From JBGPIK01 sp041484845 (GTDB lineage Bacteria > Desulfobacterota > Binatia > UBA9968), in contig JBGPIK010000149.1 of NCBI GenBank assembly GCA_041484845.1, forward strand, positions 1-14,140: 14,140 bases of DNA, in the 5' to 3' direction. Of the stretch, positions 1 through 9,930 are shown in pieces; within the stretch, counting starts at the first letter, position 1, and every line of letters starts with the position of its first letter. The notes under the pieces were generated by a model. The model did not search any database. It was not told where the DNA came from and saw only the letters and a program-made list of their open reading frames with translations. A program made the translations under genes and the position numbers.

Positions 1-804
1 CAGGTCGAGCAGAACGCCATCCGGATCGGAAATGGCATGGTCGCAGAGTTTGCAATCTTCGAGATTTTTCTGGCGCACTTCGCCGTCGCGTCCAATGGCG
101 ATTTTTCTCGCGGCCGATGTCGGCGCTGAAGAGGCAAGCGCGTCAAGATCTTTTTTCGCCTGCTCGAGCTTGTCGACCTTGAAACCGAAATGATCGAGGC
201 CCGCCATCAACCCGCGGTACGCCACCATGTCCCAGGGGCGGATCACCAGGTGAACTTTGCCGTCGGTTAAATAGAAGCCGTTGTCGCCGCAGAGATTCTC
301 CACCGGCTTGAGCTCAAATATTTTTTGATAGAACTCGGCGATATGAGCCGGCCTGCCACTGCGGATCGCGATATGATTGATCCAGCGCGGTTGCTCCCAA
401 CCTTCGTTTAGATAGCCCTCGCGCACGTTGGCCATGCCCTTTTGTGAAAGGTCAAATTGATTGCCGTCAGGATCGTGAGTGCGCAGGCCGGCGAAAGGAA
501 CGTGGTTTTGGCTCTGCGCCACGAAAACGTCGGGATAGTAATCTCGTAGGCGATCGCGCACTTTCTGAACATCGTCCACTTCCAGACCGAAATGATCAAA
601 GCCCGATCGGAAACCCGGCTGGCGCTGGAGCAAAGCTAGGCCGATCACGCCGTCGCTCAGATGGCCGCGGTTCTTGTTGTACTCGCCGCGCTCATCGGTC
701 ATTCCATTGGTAATTTTCTTCATCCCGAAGATCGTCTGATAAAACTTCGCCATCCGGTCCCAATTTTCAGTCAACACGGCAACATGTCTGATTTTCGCAA
801 ACAT
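1..804 (-). CDS. Two-module VOC-family (glyoxalase / extradiol dioxygenase fold) protein, C-terminus outside window
   Basis: The reading frame is open from an ATG at 804 to the left edge, giving 268 residues with no stop. Two VOC modules are visible. Module 1 has H7 (KIRHVAV), H71 (FDHFGLEV) and DPDGNQFDL at 111-119. Module 2 has H144 (INHIAI), H205 (LDHFGFKV) and DPDGVLLDL at 260-268, exactly at the edge. In this fold the two His and an acidic residue after DPDGN usually bind a divalent metal. Here the acidic position is Asp (D118, D267) rather than the common Glu. Module 2 also has a C251-x-x-C254 pair. The start is set by an AGGGAGG ribosome binding site just upstream. The gene is divergent from the molybdenum hydroxylase operon. 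Relatives include 4-hydroxyphenylpyruvate dioxygenase-like and ring-cleavage dioxygenases, but the substrate cannot be read from the sequence. Since the last motif sits at the edge, only a short tail should be missing. Confidence 0.88.
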   Translation of the reverse strand, partial: MFAKIRHVAVLTENWDRMAKFYQTIFGMKKITNGMTDERGEYNKNRGHLSDGVIGLALLQRQPGFRSGFDHFGLEVDDVQKVRDRLRDYYPDVFVAQSQNHVPFAGLRTHDPDGNQFDLSQKGMANVREGYLNEGWEQPRWINHIAIRSGRPAHIAEFYQKIFELKPVENLCGDNGFYLTDGKVHLVIRPWDMVAYRGLMAGLDHFGFKVDKLEQAKKDLDALASSAPTSAARKIAIGRDGEVRQKNLEDCKLCDHAISDPDGVLLDL

Positions 805-858
805 AATCGTGCCTCCCTCTACATAGGATTTTTCTAAAGACGGCCCTGGGTTACCAAC

Positions 859-885
859 CCTATAAGATCGCTGCGGTGTTGCCAA
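859..885 (-). promoter_or_regulatory. Candidate promoter of the VOC gene
   Basis: On the minus strand, TTGGCA (885-880) and TATAGG (864-859) are separated by 15 bases, about 55 bases upstream of the VOC start codon. The -35 matches the sigma-70 consensus at 5 of 6 positions and the -10 at 4 of 6. The spacer is shorter than the ideal 17. The same -10 hexamer and spacer recur upstream of the bicupin gene. Confidence 0.3.
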
Positions 886-967
886 GACGTTGCAATTCCA
901 TAATGCCCGCATTGGAAGTAGCGGTCTAGTAAGTGTTCCAACTTCCCCCTTTTTCATCCCTGCGCGT

Positions 968-1097
968 GAGACTGTGTCGCAATGTCATCCTGAGGCGGTA
1001 GCCGAAGGATCTCGCTTTGGTGAGTGGCGGAAACGTTAGATTCTTCGCTGTGCTCAGAATGACATTTATGCGATTTTCTTAATGGTGACACAGTCTC
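968..1097. repeat. MITE-like palindromic repeat, about 130 bp
   Basis: The ends form a perfect 11-base inverted repeat, GAGACTGTGTC at 968-978 and GACACAGTCTC at 1087-1097. Inside, ATGTCATCCTGAG (982-994) pairs with CTCAGAATGACAT (1053-1065) with one mismatch, and GAAGGATCT faces AGATTCTTC further in. The whole unit can fold into one long imperfect hairpin. It encodes no credible protein. The TGTCATTCTGAGC...GAAGAATCT core resembles a dispersed intergenic repeat that I recall from many environmental bacterial genomes. I infer a non-autonomous, MITE-like or REP-like element; no target-site duplication is clear. Confidence 0.65.
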
Positions 1098-1161
1098 CGT
1101 CGGGAAAGAGGTGGGGGATTGCAGGTTCAAGGCTTTCGCGATTCCCAAACACGATGCTGGC

Positions 1162-1190
1162 TTGATTCCCCGAAAAGAGCGGGATACAAC
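1162..1190 (+). promoter_or_regulatory. Candidate promoter of the molybdenum hydroxylase operon
   Basis: TTGATT (1162-1167) and TACAAC (1185-1190) are 17 bases apart, and each matches the sigma-70 consensus at 4 of 6 positions. The -10 ends 23 bases before the first ATG, which would give a short leader. The assignment rests on position and spacing only. Confidence 0.35.
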
Positions 1191-1213
1191 CAGATCGTAT
1201 ATTTGAAATAACG

Positions 1214-2077
1214 ATGACGATTCGATCCTTTGAACTGCTTCAACCGCACTCACTGGCGGAGGCCGTAGACATGCTTGACACGCACGGCGATGATGCGCGG
1301 GCCATCGGCGGCGGGACCACGTTAGTTATTTTGCTGAAGCAGCGGGCGATCTATTATCCTTTTCTTGTCGATCTGCAGACCATCCCAGGCCTGAACCGTA
1401 TTGCGCAAGAGAACGACGGCGTGCGCATCGGCGCGCTGGCCACGCATCACGACGTGGAAGGCTCGCCGCTGATACGAAATTCATTTCCGATTCTCGCAGA
1501 CGCTTTCAGTAAGATCGGCAATGTGCGGGTCCGGCAGACCGCTTCGGTCGGTGGCAATCTGGCGCACGCGGATTATCGCCTCGATCCGCCTCCGCCGTTG
1601 CTGGTCTTGGGAGCCGAGGTCACGGCTTTCGGCCCGAAGGGATCGCGAACCATAGCGCTGAAAAATTTTTTTCGCGGCATGTATGAGACCGCTTTAGAGG
1701 CGGGAGAGCTGATTGTCGATGTGCGCATCCCCGCGATGCCGGCGCATAGCAAGGCTATCTATCTTCGTTACAGTTCGCTTTCGGCCAATGACTGGCCGTG
1801 CCTGGGTGTCGCGGCGCTGGTTACGGAGGCAAACGGCCGTTGCCAGGAACTGCGGCTTGCGCTCGGGGGGGTTGCGGCGACACCGATACTCGTTAACGGT
1901 TTGGAATTTCTCCGCGACCGCGCGCTCGATGAAAGTGCGATGGAGAAGTTGCTCGACGTTGTGGACGAGCAAATTTCGCCCTTTTCAGACTTGCGGGGAT
2001 CTGAATGGTACAAGCGGCGAATGGTTCGCGTCTTCGTCAAGAAAGCGCTCGCGCAATTGGCACTAGGCGCGAATTAG
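1214..2077 (+). CDS. Molybdenum hydroxylase, FAD-binding medium subunit (CoxM/XdhB-type)
   Basis: This 287-residue protein has the length and motifs of the FAD subunit of xanthine dehydrogenase-family enzymes. The first FAD loop is AIGGGTTL at residues 30-37 and the second is TASVGGN at 109-115, followed by LAHAD, as in the VAO/PCMH-type fold. It should pass electrons from the [2Fe-2S] subunit to an acceptor through FAD, in the cytoplasm. It lacks the cysteine-rich insertion that holds an extra [4Fe-4S] cluster in 4-hydroxybenzoyl-CoA reductase, which argues against that enzyme. The ATG at 1214 fits the homologous N-terminus (FELLQPHSLAEAV), although the ribosome binding site is weak. Ten bases separate its stop from the molybdopterin subunit, so the genes are surely co-transcribed. 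The physiological acceptor and substrate are unknown. Confidence 0.93.
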   Translation: MTIRSFELLQPHSLAEAVDMLDTHGDDARAIGGGTTLVILLKQRAIYYPFLVDLQTIPGLNRIAQENDGVRIGALATHHDVEGSPLIRNSFPILADAFSKIGNVRVRQTASVGGNLAHADYRLDPPPPLLVLGAEVTAFGPKGSRTIALKNFFRGMYETALEAGELIVDVRIPAMPAHSKAIYLRYSSLSANDWPCLGVAALVTEANGRCQELRLALGGVAATPILVNGLEFLRDRALDESAMEKLLDVVDEQISPFSDLRGSEWYKRRMVRVFVKKALAQLALGAN

Positions 2078-2087
2078 AGGAGACCCG

Positions 2088-4424
<2,337 letters not shown>

Positions 4425-4429
4425 CAACG

Positions 4430-4918
4430 ATGACACGCGAGATCGCCATTCGCCTCAACGGCCGCGAGCAAAAAATCCAAGTCGAGGAGGCCGACACCCT
4501 CCTGGAAATTCTGCGTGACCGGTTCAAGCTCTGGAGCGTGCGTGAAGCCTGCGGTGTGGGCGCTTGCGGAACCTGTACGGTATTGTTGGACGGACGACCC
4601 GTGAGTTCTTGTTGTCTTCTCGCGGTGCGCGTTGCCGGGCACGACATCGTCACTTTGGAAGGTCTCAGCGACGGCGCCGAGCTTCACTACATTCAAGAAG
4701 CGTTTGTGCAAGAACGAGCACTGCAGTGCGCGTATTGTACGCCCGGATTTGTGCTGTCCGTCAAGGCACTGTTGAGTGAAATTTCCGATCCTTCAGACGA
4801 AGAAATCCGCGAATATCTCTCCGGAAATCTCTGTCGCTGCGCGGGCTATGCGGACATCTTACGAGCCGTTCGCTTGGCGCAACAAAAGAAACAAGTCGGT
4901 CATGGGACCGCGTCCTAG
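4430..4918 (+). CDS. Molybdenum hydroxylase, [2Fe-2S] small subunit (CoxS/XdhC-type)
   Basis: This 162-residue iron-sulfur subunit carries both clusters expected of the family. The plant-ferredoxin-type cluster is held by C41, C46, C49 and C61 (CGVGACGTC...SSC). The second, C-terminal helical-domain cluster is held by C100, C103, C135 and C137 (QCAYC...GNLCRC). It relays electrons from the molybdenum centre to FAD. The start is only five bases after the large-subunit stop, so the three genes form one operon in the order medium, large, small. The better-known cox order is medium, small, large. All eight cluster cysteines are present, and so the enzyme looks functional. No maturation (CoxD/CoxF/XdhC-chaperone type) gene follows within the window. 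Confidence 0.95.
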   Translation: MTREIAIRLNGREQKIQVEEADTLLEILRDRFKLWSVREACGVGACGTCTVLLDGRPVSSCCLLAVRVAGHDIVTLEGLSDGAELHYIQEAFVQERALQCAYCTPGFVLSVKALLSEISDPSDEEIREYLSGNLCRCAGYADILRAVRLAQQKKQVGHGTAS

Positions 4919-5224
4919 TTTCAACTCAGCAGCGATCCTCTCGCGTTGTTCCTAAGCGCCAGCTTCGAGGGCCGTTAGTGCCGATGCGGGGGCCCTTGCG
5001 CCAAACTCTCTCGGGACGGCCAAAAAAGGGGTGCCGTTAACATTTTTGTCCTGGAAACTGCCAAGGTTTCGCTTTTAGAGATCGCGGGTAGCCAAGCTAA
5101 TTTACTGAAAGAACTGAATTTTTCATGATCCAGAGCCCGCTCAACAGGCGAAACTTATTGGCATGCAATATGCTCGTTCTGTTTTCGAGAAAGGCTGATC
5201 CGAACTTTGAAGTAGTTAATCGCC
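4919..5224. other. Intergenic region before the sensor kinase
   Basis: About 300 bases with no credible gene. The only structure I see is a weak hairpin with arms AGGGCC (4968-4973) and GGCCCT (4991-4996). It lacks a following T-run, so I do not call it a terminator. A partly symmetric TTGGCATGCAA lies near 5158-5168. No good promoter for the kinase could be picked out, and read-through from the hydroxylase operon is possible. Confidence 0.5.
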
Positions 5225-7102
5225 ATGGACGTTGTTGAAACCCTAGCGTCGCCTCTGCCTTTACGCGGTTTGCAATATCTCGACCGGCTTTTTGACGCAG
5301 CCAAAAAGACGACGGTTATCCAGCTCCGTTGGCCGTTGGTCATTTTGTGCGCTTATCTGCTGCTTTATTCGCCTGCTGTTTGGCTTACTCCCGCTCAGAC
5401 TGATGCTCTCCTGATCTTTTATCTTCTTACCAACGCCACGCTCTACTTTGTGGCCGATGAATATTTTGATTCGCCTTATTTTTATGGGCCGCTTCTGGTA
5501 TTCGATACGGCTTTTTTGGCGATCGTTTTGGCCGTGAGCGGTGGAGCAACTCCCGATTTTTACGTCGCCTGTTGCTTGACGCTCGTTTTGAGCTGCATTT
5601 GCAACGATGCGCGCGGGCTCGTTGTGGTAACGATTTTGGCGCCGTTACTTTACGGCTATACTATCTTTAATTCAGTTGGAGCTCGTGATCCCAGTATCTA
5701 TTTGCGCCTGCCGTTTCCGCTGGTGATTGCCATGTTCTATGGCTACTTCGCGCAGGTTGAGCGTCTAAAGCGGGTGGCGCGAGAAAATGAACAGCAGGCC
5801 AGGCGCGAACACCAAGCCGCGGAAGAAATCCGGCGACAACGCGACCGCCTTGAAGTGTTGCGAACGGTGAACGTCGCGGTCGCTTCAAACCTTACTTCTC
5901 AAAGAGTTCTCGACGTGTTCTTACAGCAGGCGTTGGCTCATCTGCCCTACGCCGCCGCGATCCTTCGATTGCAAGATCCCGAAACGGGAGCGATGGAAAC
6001 GGCAGCGGTCAAAGGAATAGAGGCCGAACTTGACACGGTCAGCGATGCGCTTAGGTTTGTCGATGACATGAGCAAGACGCAGACCTCTCTGCTTATCCGT
6101 AACCTTTCTACCGACTCCCAAATCGAACAGCCTGAATTTTATAAGCGACACGGACTCGAATCGCTTTTAGCGGTTTCTCTCACGGCCGAGAGCGAACGGC
6201 TCGGTACTTTAGTATTTTTAACCCGGGAGGAACACGAGTTTGTCGCAGAAGAGATCGGCTTCCTCGCGAGTTTAGGCGGGCAGGCGGCGATGGCGATTCA
6301 CTCCTCTCGGTTGTTCGCGCAAATCCACAAACAAGCCAATGAATTGCGGCACGCTAATAAGGTCAAAGATGAATTTCTTGGCGTGGTATCTCACGAGCTT
6401 AAGACCCCGTTAAATGTAATCTCCGGTTACACGAATATGCTCATTGAGCGTATGCTCGGCGAGATGAGTCCGATTCAGGAGAAAGCGCTCCATACGATAG
6501 CCCAGCAATCTAACGAATTGCACGACTTGATCAACAGAGTGTTGCAAGTGAGCAATATTGAAGCGCATACGGTCCAGGCCGAGTTTCACGAAGTCAATTT
6601 CTGGGAGTTGCTCGCGGAGTTGAGAGCTTTCTACGACTATCCGCTGGGCAAAGACCTGAAGCTTATCTGGGAGTTTCTGCCGGATCTTCCCACGCTCCCC
6701 GCCGATCGCGGCAAGCTAAAGCATATACTTAAAAACCTCATCAATAATGCGATCAAGTTCACGGACAAAGGCAGTGTGACCATTTCCGCCCAGTACAGCG
6801 CGGCGAAGAAACGGGTGGAGTTTAAAGTCGTTGATACCGGCATCGGCATACCCAACGATCAGTTGCCTTTGATATTTGAAAGGTTCCGCCAGCTGGATGG
6901 CTCGGAGACGCGGCCCTACGGCGGAGTCGGACTAGGACTTTATATCGCCAGTCAATACACAGCCATTCTTGGCGGCACCCTACAGGTAGACAGCAAACCT
7001 GGACAAGGCACAATTTTTACGCTGCGAATTCCCTGTAAAGCGAAAAAAACGGACGCGTTGGCCGAGCAGCTATCCTTGCCTGCTGTCGCTGAAAACGTCT
7101 AA
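5225..7102 (+). CDS. Membrane-bound sensor histidine kinase with GAF domain
   Basis: This 625-residue protein is a complete histidine kinase without a receiver domain. Six hydrophobic segments lie at about residues 33-55, 60-78, 86-105, 110-126, 129-150 and 160-178, with almost no periplasmic loop. A charged coiled coil (178-212) and a GAF domain (about 215-365) follow. The HisKA domain has the H-box FLGVVSHELKTPLN with phosphoacceptor H390. The ATPase domain has the N-box LKNLINNAIKF (502-512), G1 box DTGIGIP (537-543), F box FERF (551-554) and G2 box GGVGLGL (566-572). All boxes look intact. It should sense a membrane or cytoplasmic signal and phosphorylate a response regulator, but none is encoded in the window. 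The ATG at 5225 has a poor ribosome binding site; it fits the hydropathy layout. The signal is unknown. Confidence 0.93.
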   Translation: MDVVETLASPLPLRGLQYLDRLFDAAKKTTVIQLRWPLVILCAYLLLYSPAVWLTPAQTDALLIFYLLTNATLYFVADEYFDSPYFYGPLLVFDTAFLAIVLAVSGGATPDFYVACCLTLVLSCICNDARGLVVVTILAPLLYGYTIFNSVGARDPSIYLRLPFPLVIAMFYGYFAQVERLKRVARENEQQARREHQAAEEIRRQRDRLEVLRTVNVAVASNLTSQRVLDVFLQQALAHLPYAAAILRLQDPETGAMETAAVKGIEAELDTVSDALRFVDDMSKTQTSLLIRNLSTDSQIEQPEFYKRHGLESLLAVSLTAESERLGTLVFLTREEHEFVAEEIGFLASLGGQAAMAIHSSRLFAQIHKQANELRHANKVKDEFLGVVSHELKTPLNVISGYTNMLIERMLGEMSPIQEKALHTIAQQSNELHDLINRVLQVSNIEAHTVQAEFHEVNFWELLAELRAFYDYPLGKDLKLIWEFLPDLPTLPADRGKLKHILKNLINNAIKFTDKGSVTISAQYSAAKKRVEFKVVDTGIGIPNDQLPLIFERFRQLDGSETRPYGGVGLGLYIASQYTAILGGTLQVDSKPGQGTIFTLRIPCKAKKTDALAEQLSLPAVAENV

Positions 7103-7145
7103 AGGATTTTAACGCAACCGAAGCTATGCCGGGGAGGGTTGGCGC

Positions 7146-7973
7146 TCAACGGGGAAAATCCGAGAGGGCGCGATTGTTGCGGCGCAGATACATCCGTACC
7201 CAAAGGTCATATAAGTGATCGGGCCGAAAGACTTCGATTTCCCGTTGGCCGTGATCGTTTTCGAACACCATACTCACCCCAAGTTCCTCCCAGGAAATTC
7301 CCAGCAGCTTTTGGTTCCGCTGCTGTACCAAAGCGCCCACCGTGCGCAACAGTTGCGACAGGCTATGGCCGTCGGTGATGGCGCTGCCCAAGCGCCGTCG
7401 TTGCCGGCCTGCTTGTTCGATGTTTTCGATTTCGCGCGGCGTATAGCGGTAGCGCTTCATCCGCTGAAGCGGAGATACCGTTACAGTTTCCTCTCGGCCT
7501 TGGGATTGAGGTTGAATGCGGTCCGTCCAAAGTTTCCGCAAGCGACGGTTTGCCAGAAGCGACGTTAGCGGCTGCGACTCGACGGTATCGGCGCGCGACC
7601 AAACCAGATAAGCCCTTCCGGTGCATTCAAGATTGAAGCGGGTTAAGCGAAGGTTCTCCAGATCCTGGCCAATCGCTCGCAGATGATGGGCACAGTCGGA
7701 TGACTGAGTCGGCTTGTCTTCTGTCTCTTGATCGTTTTTTTTCGTGGCCGCGACCTGTTGCCTGGCGGAATTGACCAATCGTAAGAGGCCGCGGCGCACC
7801 GGGGAAGCCGCGCGTCGGATACCGCGAATGATGGTGTGCACAGGAATTTTATAGCCGCAATTCAAACAAAAACTTGTGACCGTCGCCTCGTTGGGTTTGA
7901 CGACGGGTTTAGAGACGGAAAAGGCCACATAGTAATTACAATGGGGGCAGGTACGCACGCGGTATTTTGCCAT
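7146..7973 (-). CDS. Unrecognised protein with N-terminal zinc-ribbon-like CxxC pairs
   Basis: I do not recognise this family. The 275-residue product begins MAKYRVRTCPHC and has C9-x2-C12 and C36-x2-C39, separated by 23 residues, typical of a treble-clef or zinc-ribbon metal site. A basic stretch (RGIRRAASPVRRG) and a polar, low-complexity linker rich in K, E, D and Q follow. The C-terminal half is more ordered, with FNLECTGRAYLVWSR and a tail with alternating aromatic and charged residues (DHLYDLWVRMYLRR). There are no membrane segments. The frame extends 18 codons further to a TTG at 8027, but that TTG is part of a TTGACA -35-like box. The ATG at 7973 places the metal site at the very N-terminus, as is usual. 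It converges on the sensor kinase with 43 bases between stops. Nucleic-acid or protein binding would be a guess. Confidence 0.7.
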   Translation of the reverse strand: MAKYRVRTCPHCNYYVAFSVSKPVVKPNEATVTSFCLNCGYKIPVHTIIRGIRRAASPVRRGLLRLVNSARQQVAATKKNDQETEDKPTQSSDCAHHLRAIGQDLENLRLTRFNLECTGRAYLVWSRADTVESQPLTSLLANRRLRKLWTDRIQPQSQGREETVTVSPLQRMKRYRYTPREIENIEQAGRQRRRLGSAITDGHSLSQLLRTVGALVQQRNQKLLGISWEELGVSMVFENDHGQREIEVFRPDHLYDLWVRMYLRRNNRALSDFPR

Positions 7974-8337
7974 GATTCGGTGTCCCGTCTGGAACGGATT
8001 CTTATGTGGAAGAAGAGCGAATGTCAAGTTCCGAAAGCAGTGAAGAACGTAAAAATATTACTTTTGCAGGATCGACGATAGCGCCATGGATTTGAACCGC
8101 AAGAGGACAGGCCGAAACTCAGGTCATCTGCGGCGATTTTTTCGAATCCTTCCGACTGTTCGGGAATATCTTCGCCAGCGGTTACGCCGAAGCGAAATAT
8201 CGCGGGCGCGAGAATTGTAAAGAATGTTTATACTTTTTCGCCCCGATCGCGTTGAGACAAAAATTCCCAGAATGGATGTGGAGGAAAACTCGCAAGCTCT
8301 TTTCTCGCGCGACCCTATGACGCTCGGCCGTTCGCCC
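7974..8337. other. Intergenic region between eutA-like gene and zinc-ribbon gene
   Basis: These 364 bases hold no credible gene. Short frames on the minus strand give arginine-rich, low-quality peptides. I see an imperfect hairpin near 8166-8200 (CTTCG...CGAAG) and the candidate zinc-ribbon promoter at its left end. No terminator with a T-run follows the eutA-like stop. Confidence 0.5.
7999..8027 (-). promoter_or_regulatory. Candidate promoter of the zinc-ribbon gene
   Basis: On the minus strand a perfect TTGACA (8027-8022) is followed after 17 bases by TAAGAA (8004-7999), a weak -10 with 3 of 6 matches. The -10 lies about 25 bases upstream of the ATG at 7973. Its presence argues that the in-frame TTG at 8027 is a promoter element, not the start codon. 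Confidence 0.35.
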
Positions 8338-9822
8338 CTACTGTGGTGAGGTTGGAAAGATAAGGGATTTGATGACAACGGGCACAGATCCCGAGGATTC
8401 GATCAAGGCGCCGATATCGATGTAATCGAAATCGCTGAGCGCGATACCGTCGATGGAAATGATCGGACTTTCTAGTTTCAGCTCTTCTTGGAAATGAAGC
8501 CCGACGATCCCTCCGATATCGCCGTCGTTGACGAGGACTAAGGGGTGCCCTTTCGCTAGGATCTCCTTAAGTCCCTCTGCTACACCCTTTGAGAACGATT
8601 GAAGCCGGAAAAACGTGGCGGAACCATCCCAGTGAAAAGCGATAGCCACTGGCTGCCTGCCGCTTAACAAGTCGAGTCTGCGCAAAGCATTTTGCACCGT
8701 CGCCATGACACCGGCCCGGTCGATGTCGGCGCCATTAAAATCGAATTCCGGCGCAACCACGGCGATGTTGCGTATAGGAACCGAATCCTCCGGCGTAATG
8801 AATATGGTATTGCCGCTCACTTGAACCGTGTATTGGGAGGCACCGATAACGGTGGCGCGAATGCGCGCCGCAGGTTCCATGACCAGCAGCCCTAATTCCC
8901 CCATTCGATGATGGATCTCACTTGCGATCAACGGACCTAAGTCGCCGAAGCTCGTTTTTTCGCGATTATAGATAAATTCCGACACGCCGCCGGAAAACAT
9001 GACGCAATCGACTTCGCCTCGATACGTAAGCGGCGGAAGTCGCAAGAGTTGCTTGACATCCTCCGTTATCGAATCCGGTTTGAGCATGGCGAACAATTTA
9101 TCCACCATGCCTGAGGCCATCGTGCGTAGGTTCTCCTGCGGGATCTTCTGGCCAAGCTCCACGGCGAATCCCGCCCAGGCGGCGTGCTTGCGGCCCGCTT
9201 CTTCGATCCGCGCCACGGCGCCGTCACCGTCGAATGCAAGCAGGCGCGCGCCGATATCGATCGCTGAGACCTCCTGAACTTTACCGTTGTTGCAAACAGC
9301 AAATTTGCTGGTGCCGCCGCCGACGTCGATATTCAACACCACGCCGCCGATTTTTCCCGAGTGCGCCACGGCGCCCGAGCCGTGGGCCGCCATGGTCGCT
9401 TCGAGACCATCGCCGGCGCTAACCGCGACAAACTTGCCAGCTTCCTCCGCGAACAATTCCGCAATGGCGCGGGCGTTGCGGCGGCGCACGGCGACACCGG
9501 TTAAGATCAATGCGCCTGTGTCCACTTCTTCGCGGCGGATCTTGGCATTCTTGTACTGCTGGTTGATAAATGCTTCGAGGGCTTCGACGTCGATCCTCGT
9601 CTCATCCACATAGGGTGTCAAAAGAATCTCTGACTCGTTCAACACCTCGCGCCGGGTTACCCGGTAGCGTGACCCTTCCAAGGTGAGCTCGAGCCGGGAA
9701 AAAACCAGATGCGTAGTCGATGAACCGATATCAACGCCAACGCTCGTCAGCCGCAGTTCCTCTTCTTCCTGCATGTGACGGTGGGCGTTGGAAAATGAAC
9801 CTTTGGGTGTGGTGCTAGCCAT
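8338..9822 (-). CDS. eutA: EutA-type reactivating factor (ethanolamine ammonia-lyase reactivase homologue)
   Basis: This 494-residue protein matches EutA, the ATP-dependent chaperone that removes damaged cobalamin from ethanolamine ammonia-lyase. It has an ASKHA (actin/Hsp70-like) nucleotide fold: phosphate loop 1 GVDIGSSTTHLVFSRLEL (DIGSSTT at 31-37), SAGDGLEATMAAHGSGA (135-151), phosphate loop 2 NIDVGGGTS (164-172) and adenosine motif FSGGVSEF (276-283). VRATVIGA-like RATVIGASQYT also fits EutA. It is slightly longer than the enterobacterial protein, mainly at the N-terminus. The frame continues 32 codons upstream to a TTG inside a hairpin; I prefer the ATG at 9822 because CAGGAA lies six bases before it. 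No eutB, eutC or other ethanolamine genes are in the window, so its client enzyme is uncertain. It follows the bicupin gene on the same strand. Confidence 0.85.
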   Translation of the reverse strand: MASTTPKGSFSNAHRHMQEEEELRLTSVGVDIGSSTTHLVFSRLELTLEGSRYRVTRREVLNESEILLTPYVDETRIDVEALEAFINQQYKNAKIRREEVDTGALILTGVAVRRRNARAIAELFAEEAGKFVAVSAGDGLEATMAAHGSGAVAHSGKIGGVVLNIDVGGGTSKFAVCNNGKVQEVSAIDIGARLLAFDGDGAVARIEEAGRKHAAWAGFAVELGQKIPQENLRTMASGMVDKLFAMLKPDSITEDVKQLLRLPPLTYRGEVDCVMFSGGVSEFIYNREKTSFGDLGPLIASEIHHRMGELGLLVMEPAARIRATVIGASQYTVQVSGNTIFITPEDSVPIRNIAVVAPEFDFNGADIDRAGVMATVQNALRRLDLLSGRQPVAIAFHWDGSATFFRLQSFSKGVAEGLKEILAKGHPLVLVNDGDIGGIVGLHFQEELKLESPIISIDGIALSDFDYIDIGALIESSGSVPVVIKSLIFPTSPQ

Positions 9823-9880
9823 GCAATTTCCTGAGGGTTGAATTAGGGAAGTGAGATTATTAGGTTGTACGAGCCGTCCA

Positions 9881-9923
9881 GGGCTTTGAGCTCCGGTCTG
9901 CTGTTGACCGAAACTCAAAGCCC
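9881..9923 (-). promoter_or_regulatory. Strong intergenic stem-loop between bicupin and eutA-like genes
   Basis: Perfect 10-base arms GGGCTTTGAG (9881-9890) and CTCAAAGCCC (9914-9923) enclose a second perfect 5-base stem, CGGTC (9894-9898) with GACCG (9906-9910), and a 7-base loop. It begins seven bases after the bicupin stop codon. No T-run follows on the minus strand, so it is more likely a transcript-processing, 3'-end-protecting or attenuator structure than a classical terminator; that is inference. It ends about 60 bases upstream of the eutA-like ATG. Confidence 0.6.
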
Positions 9924-9930
9924 CTAGCGC

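Larger units (their letters stand above)
805..1213. promoter_or_regulatory. Divergent intergenic region between VOC gene and molybdenum hydroxylase operon
   Basis: This stretch of about 410 bases has no convincing gene. It holds the outward-facing candidate promoters of both flanking transcription units and, between them, a palindromic repeat at 968-1097. A small inverted repeat, GGGTT-ACC-AACCC at 848-860, lies next to the VOC-side -10 candidate and could be an operator. That is only a possibility, since the arms are five bases long. Confidence 0.6.

Noticed and set aside
4968..4996. Rho-independent terminator after the hydroxylase operon
   Set aside because: The stem is only six bases with a long loop and is not followed by a T-run.
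7974..8027. TTG at 8027 as start of the zinc-ribbon protein
   Set aside because: The TTG belongs to a TTGACA -35-like element, and the ATG at 7973 puts the metal motif at the N-terminus.
8124..8378. Small minus-strand reading frame overlapping the 3' end of the eutA-like gene
   Set aside because: The peptide is strongly basic and low-quality, has no good ribosome binding site, and overlaps a confident gene.
9823..9918. N-terminal extension of EutA to a TTG at 9918
   Set aside because: The extension covers an intergenic hairpin, resembles no EutA N-terminus, and the ATG at 9822 has a good ribosome binding site.
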